Shown: one piece after another, positions 23,824 to 35,361 of the stretch
How positions within the stretch are numbered: position 1 is the stretch's first letter
Layout of the letters: each line of letters begins with the position of its first letter
DNA from: Himantopus leucocephalus
Taxonomy: Eukaryota; Chordata; Aves; Charadriiformes; Recurvirostridae
Reading direction: 5' to 3'
Length of the DNA: 64,000 nucleotides
Assembly (NCBI GenBank): GCA_003993805.1
Contig: RSEF01000001.1
Coordinates: 210,659,133-210,723,132, forward strand
The notes under the pieces: model-generated
Seen by the model: only the letters and a program-made list of their open reading frames with translations
What the model was told of the DNA's origin: nothing
Database searches by the model: none
Made by a program: the position numbers and the translations under genes

Positions 23824-24949
23824 CCCTCAATATTGGCCCAATAACTTTTCAGCCTTCACAATATACATCCCACAGCGCAACACCGTTCCCCAAGAAGGCT
23901 TGGCTCTTCAGCTCAAACAGGGCAGAAAACAGCTGAAACTATTGTCTAATTTAAAGGCAACTAATGAACAGCTATCAAACAGCAGTGACTTTCTGCCATT
24001 ATCAACTTTGATTCAAACAAATGAACTAATGTGGAGAGGGTCTTTTTCTCATTGCTAGATGTTTAGGCCTAAGCAATCACTCTTTTAAGGTTGTCTGGAA
24101 TAACAGTCTTAATTCTGATCTCTGGCAAGTGCAAATGAGCAGCAACTCCACTGAATCCGCCAGACACGCTGGTGCAGAACCAGAATGGAAATGAGAGTGA
24201 GCTGGCGCACACTGTCACTATTTGCCAGCCTGAACAGCCATCAACCAGACAATACAAATGCACAAACAGTCGGGAGCTTGTATGCTTCTAGTGGTTTAAC
24301 CTGCAGAGTTTTTAAATGTCCCTCGCAATGTTATGTGCCCTCAGAGGCAGCACATGTGCCAGAAGAATTTGTGTCAGCTCAGGCAATAGCACATTCATTA
24401 CAAAAGCAGGGGGAGAAAATAAATCACTGCCAGGTGTAGCTGCTCAGACACGTGCTCTCTGCTGTGTTTGACTTACAAGAATATTAACTAATAAATATAC
24501 TTCATTTTCTTAACTGAAAAGCCAAAGACTAGCTGCAGCATAGGTTAGTGCATTAAAAAAGCTTCCAAATCTTTCAGCCCCTTGAAGAAGCAATTAACTT
24601 GTTTCATTGCTTTTCCCATTAGGGACTGATGATAGCATACAGTGTACTCTTTCTTGCAACACAACAGTGTGGAACCCTCCACACAGTTTAAATAGCATTG
24701 GAGAAACTCTTTCTAAGTGGAAAAAAATTAAGTGTTTCTGCCTCAAAAAGCAGGCAGGCAAATATGGCAATTTCTTACTGAACAGTTCTACTTACTGAAC
24801 ATAGTTGGAGTCATTTGCTTACTCCAGTAACTAAAATTTTTTTTATTGCTTTTTGTTCCTGTAATCCTGCTGCTCCAATGCAGTTAAGAGAGACAGCTCT
24901 GAATCCTGCTCCATTTTGTGCAACATAAACAGAATTTATGCTGCAATTA

Positions 24950-25042
24950 CAAAGTCAGATTCTGCCTGCAGTTATACCTTGTAACTCCCATGAAGAAAAC
25001 AAGTTCAGTACAGCTGAACCCACAGTGTGGCCTCTGTAATCT
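24950..25042. mobile_element. Ancient MITE-like relic
   Basis: AAAGTCAGATTCTGCCTGCA followed by GTTATACCTTGTAACTCCCA and, farther on, CAGTACAGCTGAACCCACAG fits the layout of an amniote palindromic MITE: 'cagattctgcc', then 'agttacacc', then 'gtaactcccattga', then a mirrored arm. The right arm is badly decayed. Confidence 0.45.
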
Positions 25043-25385
25043 TTATTGCCAACAGCAAAACAAGACCCAAGGAGAACCCATCTTGACTTCCAGGCACAAG
25101 GTTGAGTTTACTTTGGTAGCTCTGCTAGAGCATAGTGGTGGATGCTTTATAATAGGAAACAAGGGCAGGTGTGTTGGCAGGGACAGCATTTCATACAGCT
25201 TTGTAGGGTAGAAATTTACTACAGCAGAGAAGAGTTCCAACTCTCTAAAGAGTGATTTCCAAGAAGTACATGTATGTTTCCCACTGATAAATGGGAGCCT
25301 TACAACCACTTCTATTCTCCATTTTGAAAATATAACATGTATTTCCAACTGTTTTGGTTTATCACTGACTGTGGAAAAGTATAAT

Positions 25386-25472
25386 TTAGGGCTTGTCCAC
25401 ATGGGCAAATTGTCCAGAGTATCTATTGCAGAATAAATTGTCCTAAAATATCCTTGTGAACATGAAGATGTT
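25386..25472. mobile_element. Ancient MITE-like relic with inverted ends
   Basis: The left end TAGGGCTTGTCCACATGGGC and the right end TCCTTGTGAACATGAAG are imperfect inverted copies, with CAGAATAAATTGTCCTAAAA between them. This matches a short DNA-transposon derivative of reptiles and birds with 'gggcttgtctacac' ends. It lies about 340 bases from another MITE-like relic. Confidence 0.5.
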
Positions 25473-28400
25473 ATTTGTTCTCTGACCACCACTGGATCAA
25501 GATCATGAACTAATTCAGTTTCTTCTCCTCTGTCTGCTCCAGCAAGTCACTTTCAAAATAATTACAACAGTCCTAAAGGAAAGTAAAACTTTCATTTATT
25601 ATTAGAGATTTCTACGTGTCTTTACATCAGATATCTAAGTTAGAAGGCTGGTAATGGTAGGCTTTCTAGCTAGTTAACATGGAGAGAGAGAAAGCATCCC
25701 TCTGTCAGCCTACTCCTGATACAAAACACTCTCTGGAGAAACCTATTTTTCTATTAGCTGGAGAGAGCACTTCTAGCTTAAGTGCCTCCGTAAGGCTTAA
25801 AGTTAGATGTGATGAAAATGGGTTAGAGAACTCCTGCACGCACCTAATCTGGAAGGGTTTCTTTCACAGTACCTGGCATCCCTCAAAGACAAAGTCGTTG
25901 TCCGCAGGTGTGGTTTCAGACCTGTCCACACTTTCACGCTGGTCAATGTGCACACCGTGCTCCCTCTTCTGCCTGAAAGCTGACGCTGGTGATCATGAGA
26001 CCCTGCAACTGATGGCTCAGCAGCTGATCTGGGTGACCAGTAACGCTACAGAAAAGAAAAAGAAAAAAAAAAAAAAGCTAATTTTCATTTGGGTCAGATC
26101 TCTATACAGACTCATTACCCCGTCAAACTACAGCTGGAGCCGGCACAAAGGAGGTGGGGAAGATCACACTGTCATATGTGGAGGGTAAGACTATCTTTCT
26201 GGGTGCCAGCCAGACTCGGATCAGCTCAAGGCAACAGTGAAACTATCTCCAGAAGCTCTGGAAGAGAGCCAGGCCAAAAAGCCAAGATTTTGAGAACCCT
26301 CAATATGTCATTTTAAATTCTTACTAGCTCCTTCTTTACATATAAAGCCTTTCACTTCAGTAACTGTTTGGGGTTTTTTTTTGCTGTTGCAAAGAGTTTT
26401 GGGAACAAAGCATTGTGCAGAGGGGTGAACAAGAACTTTAAAAGCCTGAGATGGCTCTTACCTAGAAAGTTCTAGCTTGATGGACCATCCGAGGAGAATT
26501 AAAAAGCAACAGAAGAAATAGGTTCAAAAATACTAGAATGGATGAGCAAACTGCTTTGTATGGTTCATGCATGTGGGCTTTTTACAGCTGACTGCAAGGT
26601 GGCTGCCTTGGCTGCAGCACATAACTGCAGGTTGTGGAACCCACACTGCCACCTTGCCCCACGTCGTGCTGGACAGGGTGAATTCGCTTCATGCTCCACA
26701 AACCAGTACAAATGGACTGCAATGACTCTGCATACCAGCAAATGACTCAAGGAAAGATAAATGGATGAACTGCCTGAGCTTTCTCACTGAAGGCTAGAGC
26801 TCCAAAAGGACCACCCGTGCCCACCTATGTGGTGCTTGGGCAGTCCTGTGCATGTGCAAATCACTGTGGAAGCAAATAGAGGAGTGGGATCAAAATTCCT
26901 GCTAATGGGGTCCGTGCACATCCAACAGAATTATCTGGTCCAGAAACTAGCACTTCTCTGAACCACCAGAAAGTCTGACTGAGCCAGCAGTTCATCCCAG
27001 TCTGCACCTGTGTTCACACAAGGTGACACTGGTGAAGCAGAGTTCCCCCATGTGACTCCTTCAAGGACAATCGTTGGGCTGGACCCATGGGTCTTTTTGT
27101 CCAGCTTTCTAAAGCAGTTCCAGGACTTTTTAAATCATAATGAAAAATAAATAATTAAGTGATAACTAAATGCATAGTTCTTATAATAATTATTAATAAA
27201 GGTTTTTAATTAAATTAAGAGTGGAAATCCATTTCACTAGTCAGCAGTTTTTTATTTATTTATTTTTAAATCGTCACCTCTTCTTGAGGCTCTCTGAAGT
27301 CATTCAGTAGTATGTCTCTTCTGGACTGACCTGCTGCTGGCTGTCTCACAGCTCAGGATGACAGTTTGAGGAGGCTTTCCTAACTTTGAAAAAATCAGGT
27401 GATTTTTTAGGAAAGCAGAAATCTCTGTCAAAGAGTTTGTCCAAATGGATTTGTCTGTGATGCCTCCCAGAGCCTAACAGTTTGGACCGTTATAGCTGCC
27501 CTCCAAAGGGACTTTGGAAAAGTCTTTCCCAGATTTCAGTCTTCTGTCGTAGACAAGTCTCAAAACTCTCCATCACTTTTCACACTAAGTTCTTCTTCTC
27601 TTTTTCTCTTTCCTCCCATCCTTCTCCTACATCTTTTTTTTTTTTCCCCAGCCTTCCTCAGTTGCCCAGTTTCAATGTCTCCTTTTTCCATTCAGACTGC
27701 TGGCATGTCCCCATTTCCCCTTGATTCCACATCACAAATGCAGGATCTCTGCATGTCTACAGCATGCAACATAAAATGCCTCCAACCATCTCATCTCAGA
27801 ACTTTCCAGCCTAAATGTCCTCTAGTCAAGGCCTCCTTCATTCCCCTCTCAGTACTCCACTTTCCTAAGGCTTCTCTAGTTTTCTCCTTTCCTCTTTTTC
27901 TCACTTATTTCTGCAGCGTTGCAAGTACAATGGAATTCATGCTGCTGCCAGGGTCCATCAAGAGAGCAAGGGGTATGTCAAGGTGGTCAGACATCCACAG
28001 CTCAACATCATTCTTCACTTCCCCTCTCCCTGCACAAAGATATGTTCAATGGCATCTGTTAGTCCTCCGTATTTTTAATACCTCTGTCCCACCCTCAGGT
28101 TTTATCCTATGAGCTCACCGGTGCACTGAGCATGCCGTGAGGTGCCACTTAAAAAAAACACGAGTATGATGTTTGCTCTTTGGGGGAAGCTCTCTCTGTG
28201 TAACAGATCTGGTGTCAGTGCTGCAACACAAGCTGTGCTGACAGTTTCATACCCGCGAATTAACACGCAGGTCTGCCAAGGAAAAGCAGCCGTGTAACTG
28301 GTGAGGTCCCGCAGTTTGACTGTTCGGCAGTGTTGCGGCACTTGGGGCACCTATTGTATTTATCGTTGCTCCCCGTGGATTGCACGGAAACATCACTTTA

Positions 28401-31129
28401 AATTGACAGAACATGACAGTGAACACGAAATCAATGCCAGATATGCCCAGATGTTACTGAACTTCTTACACTACTCTATATGGGTGGTGAAGAAAAAGAT
28501 ATTTTTTTCTTTTCCTTTAGTTTTGTTCTTTTAAATTGACATGCCCTCGTCGGTAACTCAAGCTGAAATTGTTTAAGTTAGTCTTTGTGCGTGCAAAAGA
28601 AGGACACCCAAAGTTTCACAGGTCCAGATCTGAAACCATTTATATACCTTCCAGTTTTCTGTTAGATGTATGGGCCCATTGCCATTGCATTAAAATAATC
28701 ATCAGAAATCCCTGACAATTCTCTAAAGGAGGCGAGAAATAACTATTTCCCCCTTCACTATCTGCAGTGACAAAAGGAACTCAGTAGGAAAAAAGTCAAT
28801 TTTTATACGCCAAACTGGACCTTCCCTCAAGAGGTTTGTCTGCTCTTCAGAAAAGCTCATCACTTCTTTAAGGAGCCTCCACTTAGTCAACAACTGAGGC
28901 AAATACAATCACTAGGCTCTAGCAAAAATCTCCTCTGTGTTCCCCTATTCCTCTAAATAAAACAGAGATGTTTTTCCAAGAAATAAAACTCAATATCCGT
29001 TAATATTTCTGTAGGGGAAGGAATTCGGCCCTATATTTCTAAACACACTTTACGCTGGCTTGCAAACACTTTGTGCCATACTGAATGAAGGCAGCCTATT
29101 TCTGAAATAGCTTTTTGCACATGTACTCAGATTTTATTTTGCTTTCTTTGATTATTTTGTTGCTCTGCTATTGATTTGTGCATTAAAACAGAGACACAAT
29201 TCCCAACAACATACATGTTTAAAAGTATAGAAATCTTTCCCCTTTCATAATTAGTTCCCCCTTTTCTGACTCCATTTAATGAAATCTCAAGGGCCAATTG
29301 CTACAATTCTTATTCAGGCAAAACCCCCATTAATCCATATATGTTACCATAATAATCCGTTATGAAAATAACAGTCATATCAGGTTATAGTTTTCTAATA
29401 TCATTACAAGGAAGAGGAAGGAGAAGGGGATGGATTGTACGGAAAATAAGCTTTTATTGTAAACCAAAACCATCCATAATAATTAGCTATATCTGGGAAA
29501 CATTCTTGATTACCAAAAGTAAATTGATTAATTTTAATTAATGTCTCTGTTTTACCATGGTATCATTCAGATTGCACAAGAGACATTTTCCCTATTTATT
29601 TTCTTCCATGGGACTCTTTCTCTCCTTCTCCCTCCCATCCCCAAAAATTCCAATTGTTTTACTTGTCAGCTTGATCAAAGTATGGCCTTCAGTGATTTCA
29701 CATCCTAAGCCCATTCATCAGAAAGTCTAATAAAAGTGCTGAACTCTTTTATTGATAGACAGTGGCACAAAATATGGGGCCTGGGAAAGATCAGCCACCT
29801 CTGACTTTCCCTGCTCAGCTGTCATATGAAGGTATTGCTTACCCAGTGACAGAGGGGCCTTGTTTTGTGCCCTCAATAAAATGAATCCTGCTGGAAAATA
29901 ACACCAAAGATGGCTATTCTTCTTCTGAAAAGCATTGTCCATCACAGCCTTTCAGAAATCCTCAAAGGCCAGTTCAGCTTTCCCCTACGGGTTGCCCATT
30001 GCCTTTTATGTCAGAATGAAGATTATCAAATATGCAGTCAGTGGGATGTCACAGGCCATCATAATTTATAGCACTACAAATACATCTCAGGCTGGGTCTA
30101 CATCTTCTGCTCCAGACTCAAGGGCTGTCTTCTTTCTGGGGAAGAAGAGGCAGCCTCAGTAAACCCAGCAGCACAGATATATATCTCAGCAGAGGGAGGG
30201 CCAGAGGACGAGCAGCAAGCACCAAGGTTAGAGGTGCTTAACAGACTCCAGCTAACCCTATTGTTGATTGGAAAGATTGGGTTTCATCAAAGAACATCTC
30301 TTTTTTTTTACCCAAAAGTCAACTCTCTGTGGCACATAATTTATTGATTTCTTCACTTTTTATAATTGTAAGCGTATTCTATTGCTCACATGATAGTGAA
30401 CTGGAACTACTTTAATACGGAGTCTGTGGTCCACCACAAGACACAAAGTCATCAGTGACACCAGTTTACCACAGATTGGGAACATGAGTTAACACAGCAG
30501 TATTTTATCTTAAAATTATTTTGGTAGAACTTTTTTTTTTGCAGTATTCAGACATTTGAGAAGGAAAATAACGTTTCCATAGGAAAAAAAAAAAAAACCC
30601 TCAAATTTATATTAAATTGCAAGTGAGGTGTGTTCATTTCACAACACAGACTGGACTGGATCATTGAGCATCAGTCATTCATATGAGTATCTCATATAGT
30701 ATTAAGACTAACAAGTCTAGTAGCAACATTTCAGCCTGCTTAGTGCTGCAACCATAATACTTAAAAATACTTTTAAAACATCTATTTAAGAAACAAAAAC
30801 AGACCTGAAATATTGTCTTCTAGCAAGGAAACAGTTCTAAAAGTTGGACCATCTTTAAAGTATAATCATTTTCATTTATCTCTGAAAAAGCCTGTGAAAA
30901 GGCAGAATAATGTCATTATACTAGATGGAAGAGTGAAATATAGTAAAAACTTGTTATAGCTGCATCAGGTGTATCGAGGGACTTCTAATGACTTGAAAAT
31001 CTAACAGAAATCATAACACTAATAGAAACAAGAACATGACAAAGAGCAGCATTGACCCTCTTGTCTTGAATCTTCACCAAAAATGATTAAGCATGAACAG
31101 ACATTTAACTAAACTAGTTTAAATGGGGT

Positions 31130-32960
31130 GGCAATAGTACAAGCCAAAAGAAGAACAGGTCAATGAACACTAAGATAAATTAGGTGTATCTGAGTCAGCA
31201 GGAATTGATGACATTCACCCTAGACTACTTAAGAATATAGCCAATGTAATCTCTGAGTCATTAATAATTATCTAAAAATGCAAGAAATGTGGGGGTGGTC
31301 CCAGAGGACTGCAAATTAGCTATCACAGTACCTATCTGTATAAACAAGAAAGGATGGAAAAGATCTAGGGAATTATGGACCACTTAACCTAACACTGATT
31401 CTCAGAAAAATATTGCATTGAAATTATGAAACCATCTATTTATAAACACTTGGCACATGCAAAGCACGTAACGTGATTGTGAAGAAAACATCAGGTACAA
31501 CCAAATGAACTTCACTTGGTGACCCAGTGGAATAGGGGGAATGGAAGCTGTGAAACATCTGGGCGTAAGTAAACTTTGGACATTTTACCATAAAATAATC
31601 TTAAGAGCAAACTGAGGAAATGAGCTCTGAATAATATAGGTACATATATATTTGAAAAACTGTACTCAGTGAGACACTAGTTCACTACTGAATTGGAGAG
31701 TGAGGACTCTTGGTGAGTCCTTAGGCAAATGAGTCCGGTTGGTATTATTGGCATTTTCACTAGCAACTTGGATGAATGTGTTTGCTAGTACTATAGAGCT
31801 GTAGAGAGCTGTGGGCAATAGGAAAGACAAGATTAGTCTTGAAATTTACTTTGATAAATAAAAGCTTCCCAGAAAGCACCAAGACGAAAATACGTAAGCA
31901 AAATAATTCAAAGAGAAATATGTAAATGTGCAAATAAATAATAGAGAATATCTGTCTATGTAGAAAACCTGCAGAAAATAGTGCAGCACAGTGGACTCAA
32001 ATTAAGTGAGTCAACAATACAATGCTACTGCAAAAGAGGATAAAACTAATTCTCAAAATTATAAGCAGGAATTTCCAAAGTAAAAGACAGGAGACAATTA
32101 CTGATTCTGAGTGAGGCACAAGATTAACTTTTGTATTCATTTGGGGGACTTACTTTCGAAAAAAAATGAAAGGAAAAATTGAAAAGAATGAAAAAAAATC
32201 ATTAAGAATGGTGTTGGTTAAAAACCAGTAGCAGTGATGAAAGGTTGAAGGACTTGAATTGCAGTCCAGAAATAAAATGTGTCCAAAGAGCAGTAATGAA
32301 GCTGGTGAAGGGTCTAGAGCACAAGACCTATAAGGAGCAGCTGAGGGAACTGGGGTTGTTTAGCCTCAGTTAAAGGAGGCTGAGGGGAGACCTTATCGCT
32401 CTTTGCAACCACCTGAAAGGAGGTTGCAGCGGGGTGGAAGTCAGTCTCTTCTCCCAAGTAATAAGTGATAGAACAAGAGGAAATGGCCTCAAGTTGTGCC
32501 AGGGGAGGTTTAGATTGGATATTAGGAAAAATTTCTTCACCAAAATGTTTATCAAGCATTGGAACAGGCTGCCCAGGGAAGTGGTTGAGTCACCATCCCT
32601 GGAGGTATTTAAAAGATGGGTAGACATGGTGCTGAGGGATATGGTTTAGTGGTGGGTTTGGCAGTGTTAGGTTGATGGTTGGACTTAATGAACTTAAAGG
32701 TCTTTTTGAACCTAAACCATTCTGTCATTCTATGATTCTAAGAAGGTTGACAGCAGTCTTCAAAGATATAAGAGCCCATTACAAGGATGATGGCAGTCAG
32801 TAATTAAACCTGCCATAAAACTAGGCATAATCAGGTTAATTTCTATGCAGCAGGTTGAGGTTAGATTTGAGGGGACAGCTAACTAGACGTGTAGGGGAAT
32901 AAACAGTATTTAGAAGTTAGAAAGACTTGGAAAAACAAGCAAGGTGGAACGTGTCCTGAA
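31130..32960 (+). mobile_element. Ancient CR1 LINE, plus strand, split by a younger CR1
   Basis: A very decayed long CR1 copy. Traces of ORF2 can be read in scattered frames: GIDDIHPRLLKNIANVISES near 31.2 kb (consensus form GIHPRLLKELA), then PEDCKLAITVP near 31.3 kb, and GVSKLWTFYHKIILR near 31.57 kb (consensus LDVSKAFD...SH.ILL). Near 31.75 kb there is IFTSNLDE (consensus IFINDLDE), and near 32.01 kb STIQCYCKR. The element is interrupted at about 32280-32740 by a young CR1. It resumes after that with GTTGACAGCAGTCTTCAAAG and a decayed GGTTGAGGTTAGATTTGA block to about 32960. Many stops and frameshifts leave no coding capacity. Confidence 0.65.
32280..32740 (+). mobile_element. Young CR1 LINE nested in an ancient CR1
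   Basis: A forward CR1 3' part of about 460 bases. It begins GTGTCCAAAGAGCAGTAATG, runs through the ORF2 end and 3' UTR, and ends CATTCTGTCATTCTATGATT. In the frame 32434-32649 it encodes [20 protein letters not shown] and then [19 protein letters not shown], ending LRDMV at the normal ORF2 stop. The 3' UTR (TTAGTGGTGGGTTTGGCAGT) marks a subfamily different from 1793 or 4919, shared with the copy at 52190. The flanks are the two halves of a decayed ancient CR1, so this copy is the later insertion. Confidence 0.92.
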
Positions 32961-33860
32961 GAAGACGCATGTTCTGGCTCCATTGTGAAGAGGGGGAATT
33001 TAAGTAAATCACTTTAAATCTTCTTTAACAAGGTTTGCAAACAATTTCTATCGTTTTATGAGGCTACTACTTAAATACCAAAGTAGCAGGTAAGGCACTC
33101 ATCCTCTGCACCCTTGTTCCCCTTCCACTGAGCCGCAGAGAAAGCATGCCTGGAAAACTTTTTGTTGTACAGTGCTTTACGTGCAGGATAATAAAGGGTA
33201 GCATTTGCAGTTCTGTCCTGCCTTTCACTTGCAGCTCTGCGCCTTTCACCTGAGCTGCTGTGGCAGCGTTTGTCGCAGGGCAGGGTTTTTGCCTAATTCT
33301 CATGCTGTTGTTCTCAGGTTGCTGTTCTCGTAGTCCTGCATCTGCAAAATCCAATATTCTTGTTATATCAGTTTTCTCATGGGAAGCAGTGCATGAAACT
33401 CGCCTTTCTCTCCCTTTTCTTATCCGCTTTATTTATAGGTTTTAATTATATTAGAGGATTACTCCAAGTGGAAGTGTGAGTAGTTCCCTGTCAAAGTATA
33501 TAGTGCTAGAGAAAAAGCACAGTGAAAATTCACTGTGTCATCTTTATCGTCATCACCTGCTGCACTCTAACTTTCACTGTTAGAATTGATATCTGCCATC
33601 AGCCATGGACACCATAGTAAAGTTTTGTGCCTGTAAGCCTATCTCAGCATCCTTCGTCCAAAATTTTAGATTATATAAAAATAGAAATTGCTTGAGGGTA
33701 AGCAGAAAGTGCCAGCTGAGATGCTGAAATTTTTATTAGTAGAACCCAGGCCTTTTTTCCTGTAGACAAACAAGAAAAAAAAAAGCATAATGGAAAATGA
33801 ATGATCAAAAAGCCAGAAATTCTGCTTTTAATAATGATCCTTATTCATAACTGTAGTTAA
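32961..33860. other. No gene recognised
   Basis: Unique sequence between two CR1 blocks. Open frames at 33067-33354 (minus) and 33260-33445 (plus) overlap antiparallel and have no recognisable content. Confidence 0.5.
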
Positions 33861-34198
33861 TTCCAGTTGGTAGCCGGTCACGAGTGGTGTACCCCAGGGT
33901 TCAATAGGGGGGCCAGTCCTGTTTAACATCTTTATCAATGATCTGGATGAGGGGATCGAGTGCACCCTTAGTAAGTTTACAGACAACACCAAGCTGGGTG
34001 GAAGTGTTAATCTGCCTGAGAGCAGGGAGGCTCTGCAGAGGGATTTAGACTTGATCAATGGGCCAAGGCAAACTGTATGAGTTTCAATAAGGCCAAAGGC
34101 TGGGTCTTGCACTTTGGCCACAACAACCCGCGCCAACGTTACAGGCTTGGGGCAAAGTGGCTGGAAAGCTGCTCAGCAGAGAGGGACCTGGGGATGTT
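33861..34198 (+). pseudogene. CR1 ORF2 reverse-transcriptase fragment, plus strand
   Basis: The frame beginning near 33880 gives [20 protein letters not shown], then [11 protein letters not shown], a CR1 RT core. The catalytic box that should read FADD is FTDN (33976-33987, TTT ACA GAC AAC), so the second metal-binding aspartate is lost. A small deletion near 34050 shifts the frame; the sequence then continues as [20 protein letters not shown] and ends [12 protein letters not shown] at the gap. This is a dead copy. Its 3' part would lie in the following 100-N gap, but the sequence beyond does not resume as the same young CR1. Confidence 0.9.
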
Positions 34199-34298
34199 NN
34201 NNNNNNNNNNNNNNNNNNNNNNNNNNNNNNNNNNNNNNNNNNNNNNNNNNNNNNNNNNNNNNNNNNNNNNNNNNNNNNNNNNNNNNNNNNNNNNNNNN
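34199..34298. other. Assembly gap (100 N) at CR1
   Basis: Exactly 100 N, the placeholder for unknown length. The left flank is a young CR1 RT region. The right flank (34299 on) passes into a decayed ancient CR1, so the missing sequence should include at least the 3' end of the young copy. Open frames that cross it are meaningless. Confidence 0.97.
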
Positions 34299-34389
34299 AA
34301 ACAGGAATTACCCGCAGAAGGGCAAGCAAGAAGCACTTTGGGAGGAAGATGATCTTCCAGTTCACAATTTGGAGACAACTGGCTTCTGC

Positions 34390-34885
34390 AGCAAAAATTT
34401 TTAATAAAGCTGTCAGCACAGTCATAGTGGACCATAAACTCAATCAGCTGACAATGATCTGCCATTGCCAAGAAGTCTCTCGATCCCAGCAGTATTCAGA
34501 AAGTACCTTGAAGAAATGTAGTTATCCCACCAAGCGCTGTTTAGACTGTGTCTTCTTGTGGGCGTCATACCAGGAAAAATGCAGACAATCTGGAGACAGT
34601 CAGGAGATTTGGTAAACATATCTACTGGGAGAGAAAAAATGCCAAAAGTTTAGGAAATGTGACCTATAAGGAAAAGCTGAAGGAATCGGCCTTGGTTTTG
34701 CCAGCAAATGGAAAGTGCAGCTGAAACATGGTAACAGACTTCTTACTGTGTAAAAAGCTGTTGTGAGGAAGGCAGTGATAATTTTTTCTCTATGTCTATT
34801 CTAGGTTTGACAAGAAATAAACCTCAGAATTTTCAAGTAGTGTTTCAGATTAGATAATAGCAAAAGCTTTCTACTGGTTCCTCAT
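34390..34885 (+). mobile_element. Ancient CR1 LINE fragment, plus strand
   Basis: GTCATAGTGGACCATAAACT at the left, then GGAAATGTGACCTATAAGGA with AAAGCTGAAGGAAT, then TGTAAAAAGCTGTTGTGAGG and AATTTTTTCTCTATGTCTAT follow in order the ORF2 C-terminal region of ancient amniote CR1 copies. The frame is destroyed. The fragment ends near 34885. The exact left edge is uncertain because of the gap. Confidence 0.6.
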
Positions 34886-34956
34886 CACCTGAAGCTTTAA
34901 CAAACGCACAACAGAGTCACTTTTCAGCCTTGGGAAGGGGTATTGAATCCTGTCTN

Positions 34957-35361
34957 CTATGATATAAGTTGGGAGTAGTACCTAAGACTAATAAACGTTT
35001 TCTCTTTCTCTTTTGCTCTTCCTGTTGGTCTTGTTCTCACTCTTGCTCTAGCTCTATGCCTTTCTCTTGTATAGCATTTCAAATTAAAAAAGAAAAGATT
35101 ATATAAATTCATATCAAAATGTTCAAACCATTTAGCAGNTTATGATAGAAGTTGGGAGTAGTACCTAAGACTAATAAACGTAGTTTTCTCTTTCTCTTTT
35201 GCTCTTCCTCTTGGTCTTGTTCTCACTCTTGGTCTAGCTCTACGCCTTTCTCTTGTATAGCATTTCAAATTAAAAAAGAAAAGATTATATAAATTCATAC
35301 CAAAATGTTCAAATCATTTAGCNATATAAATTCATATCAAAATGTTCAAACCATTTAGCAG
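34957..35361. repeat. Triplicated segment separated by single Ns
   Basis: The 182-base segment 34957-35138 recurs as 35140-35322, and its last 38 bases recur again at 35324-35361. Single N bases at 34956, 35139 and 35323 mark the joins. The first two copies differ at about eight positions plus a 3-base indel. The third matches the first exactly over its length. This looks like unmerged overlapping contigs, with the middle piece as an alternative haplotype or an error-rich read. The sequence contains an AATAAACG word and pyrimidine-rich repeats but no recognisable gene. Confidence 0.88.

Larger units (their letters stand above)
23824..31129. other. No gene recognised; long AT-rich interval
   Basis: More than 7 kb without a supportable gene. 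Open frames at 25679-26188 (169 codons, plus), 25043-25492 (149 codons, minus) and 27675-28112 (145 codons, plus) have no recognisable domains; the first ends through a lysine run made by the A-tract near 26.06 kb. A polypyrimidine tract ending in CAG at 27649-27651 looks like a splice acceptor but is followed by no plausible exon. Two MITE-like relics near 25 kb are listed separately. The 29.18-29.56 kb part is rich in TAATTA-type words. Confidence 0.5.

Noticed and set aside
23430..23830. Open frames on both strands running through 100 N
   Set aside because: The gap supplies the open codons; the real sequence there is CR1.
25679..26188. 169-codon open frame, the longest outside repeats
   Set aside because: Composition is unpatterned, it includes a lysine run made by an A-tract, and no domain is recognisable.
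27592..27655. Long polypyrimidine tract ending in CAG, like a splice acceptor
   Set aside because: No plausible exon follows, and pyrimidine tracts are common in unselected DNA.
34077..34615. Open frames crossing the 34.2 kb gap
   Set aside because: Left part is CR1 ORF2, right part is unrelated, and the join is an artefact of the Ns.
34957..35361. Near-tandem triplication as a genuine satellite or gene-regulatory array
   Set aside because: Single Ns at every junction and variable divergence point to assembly artefact.
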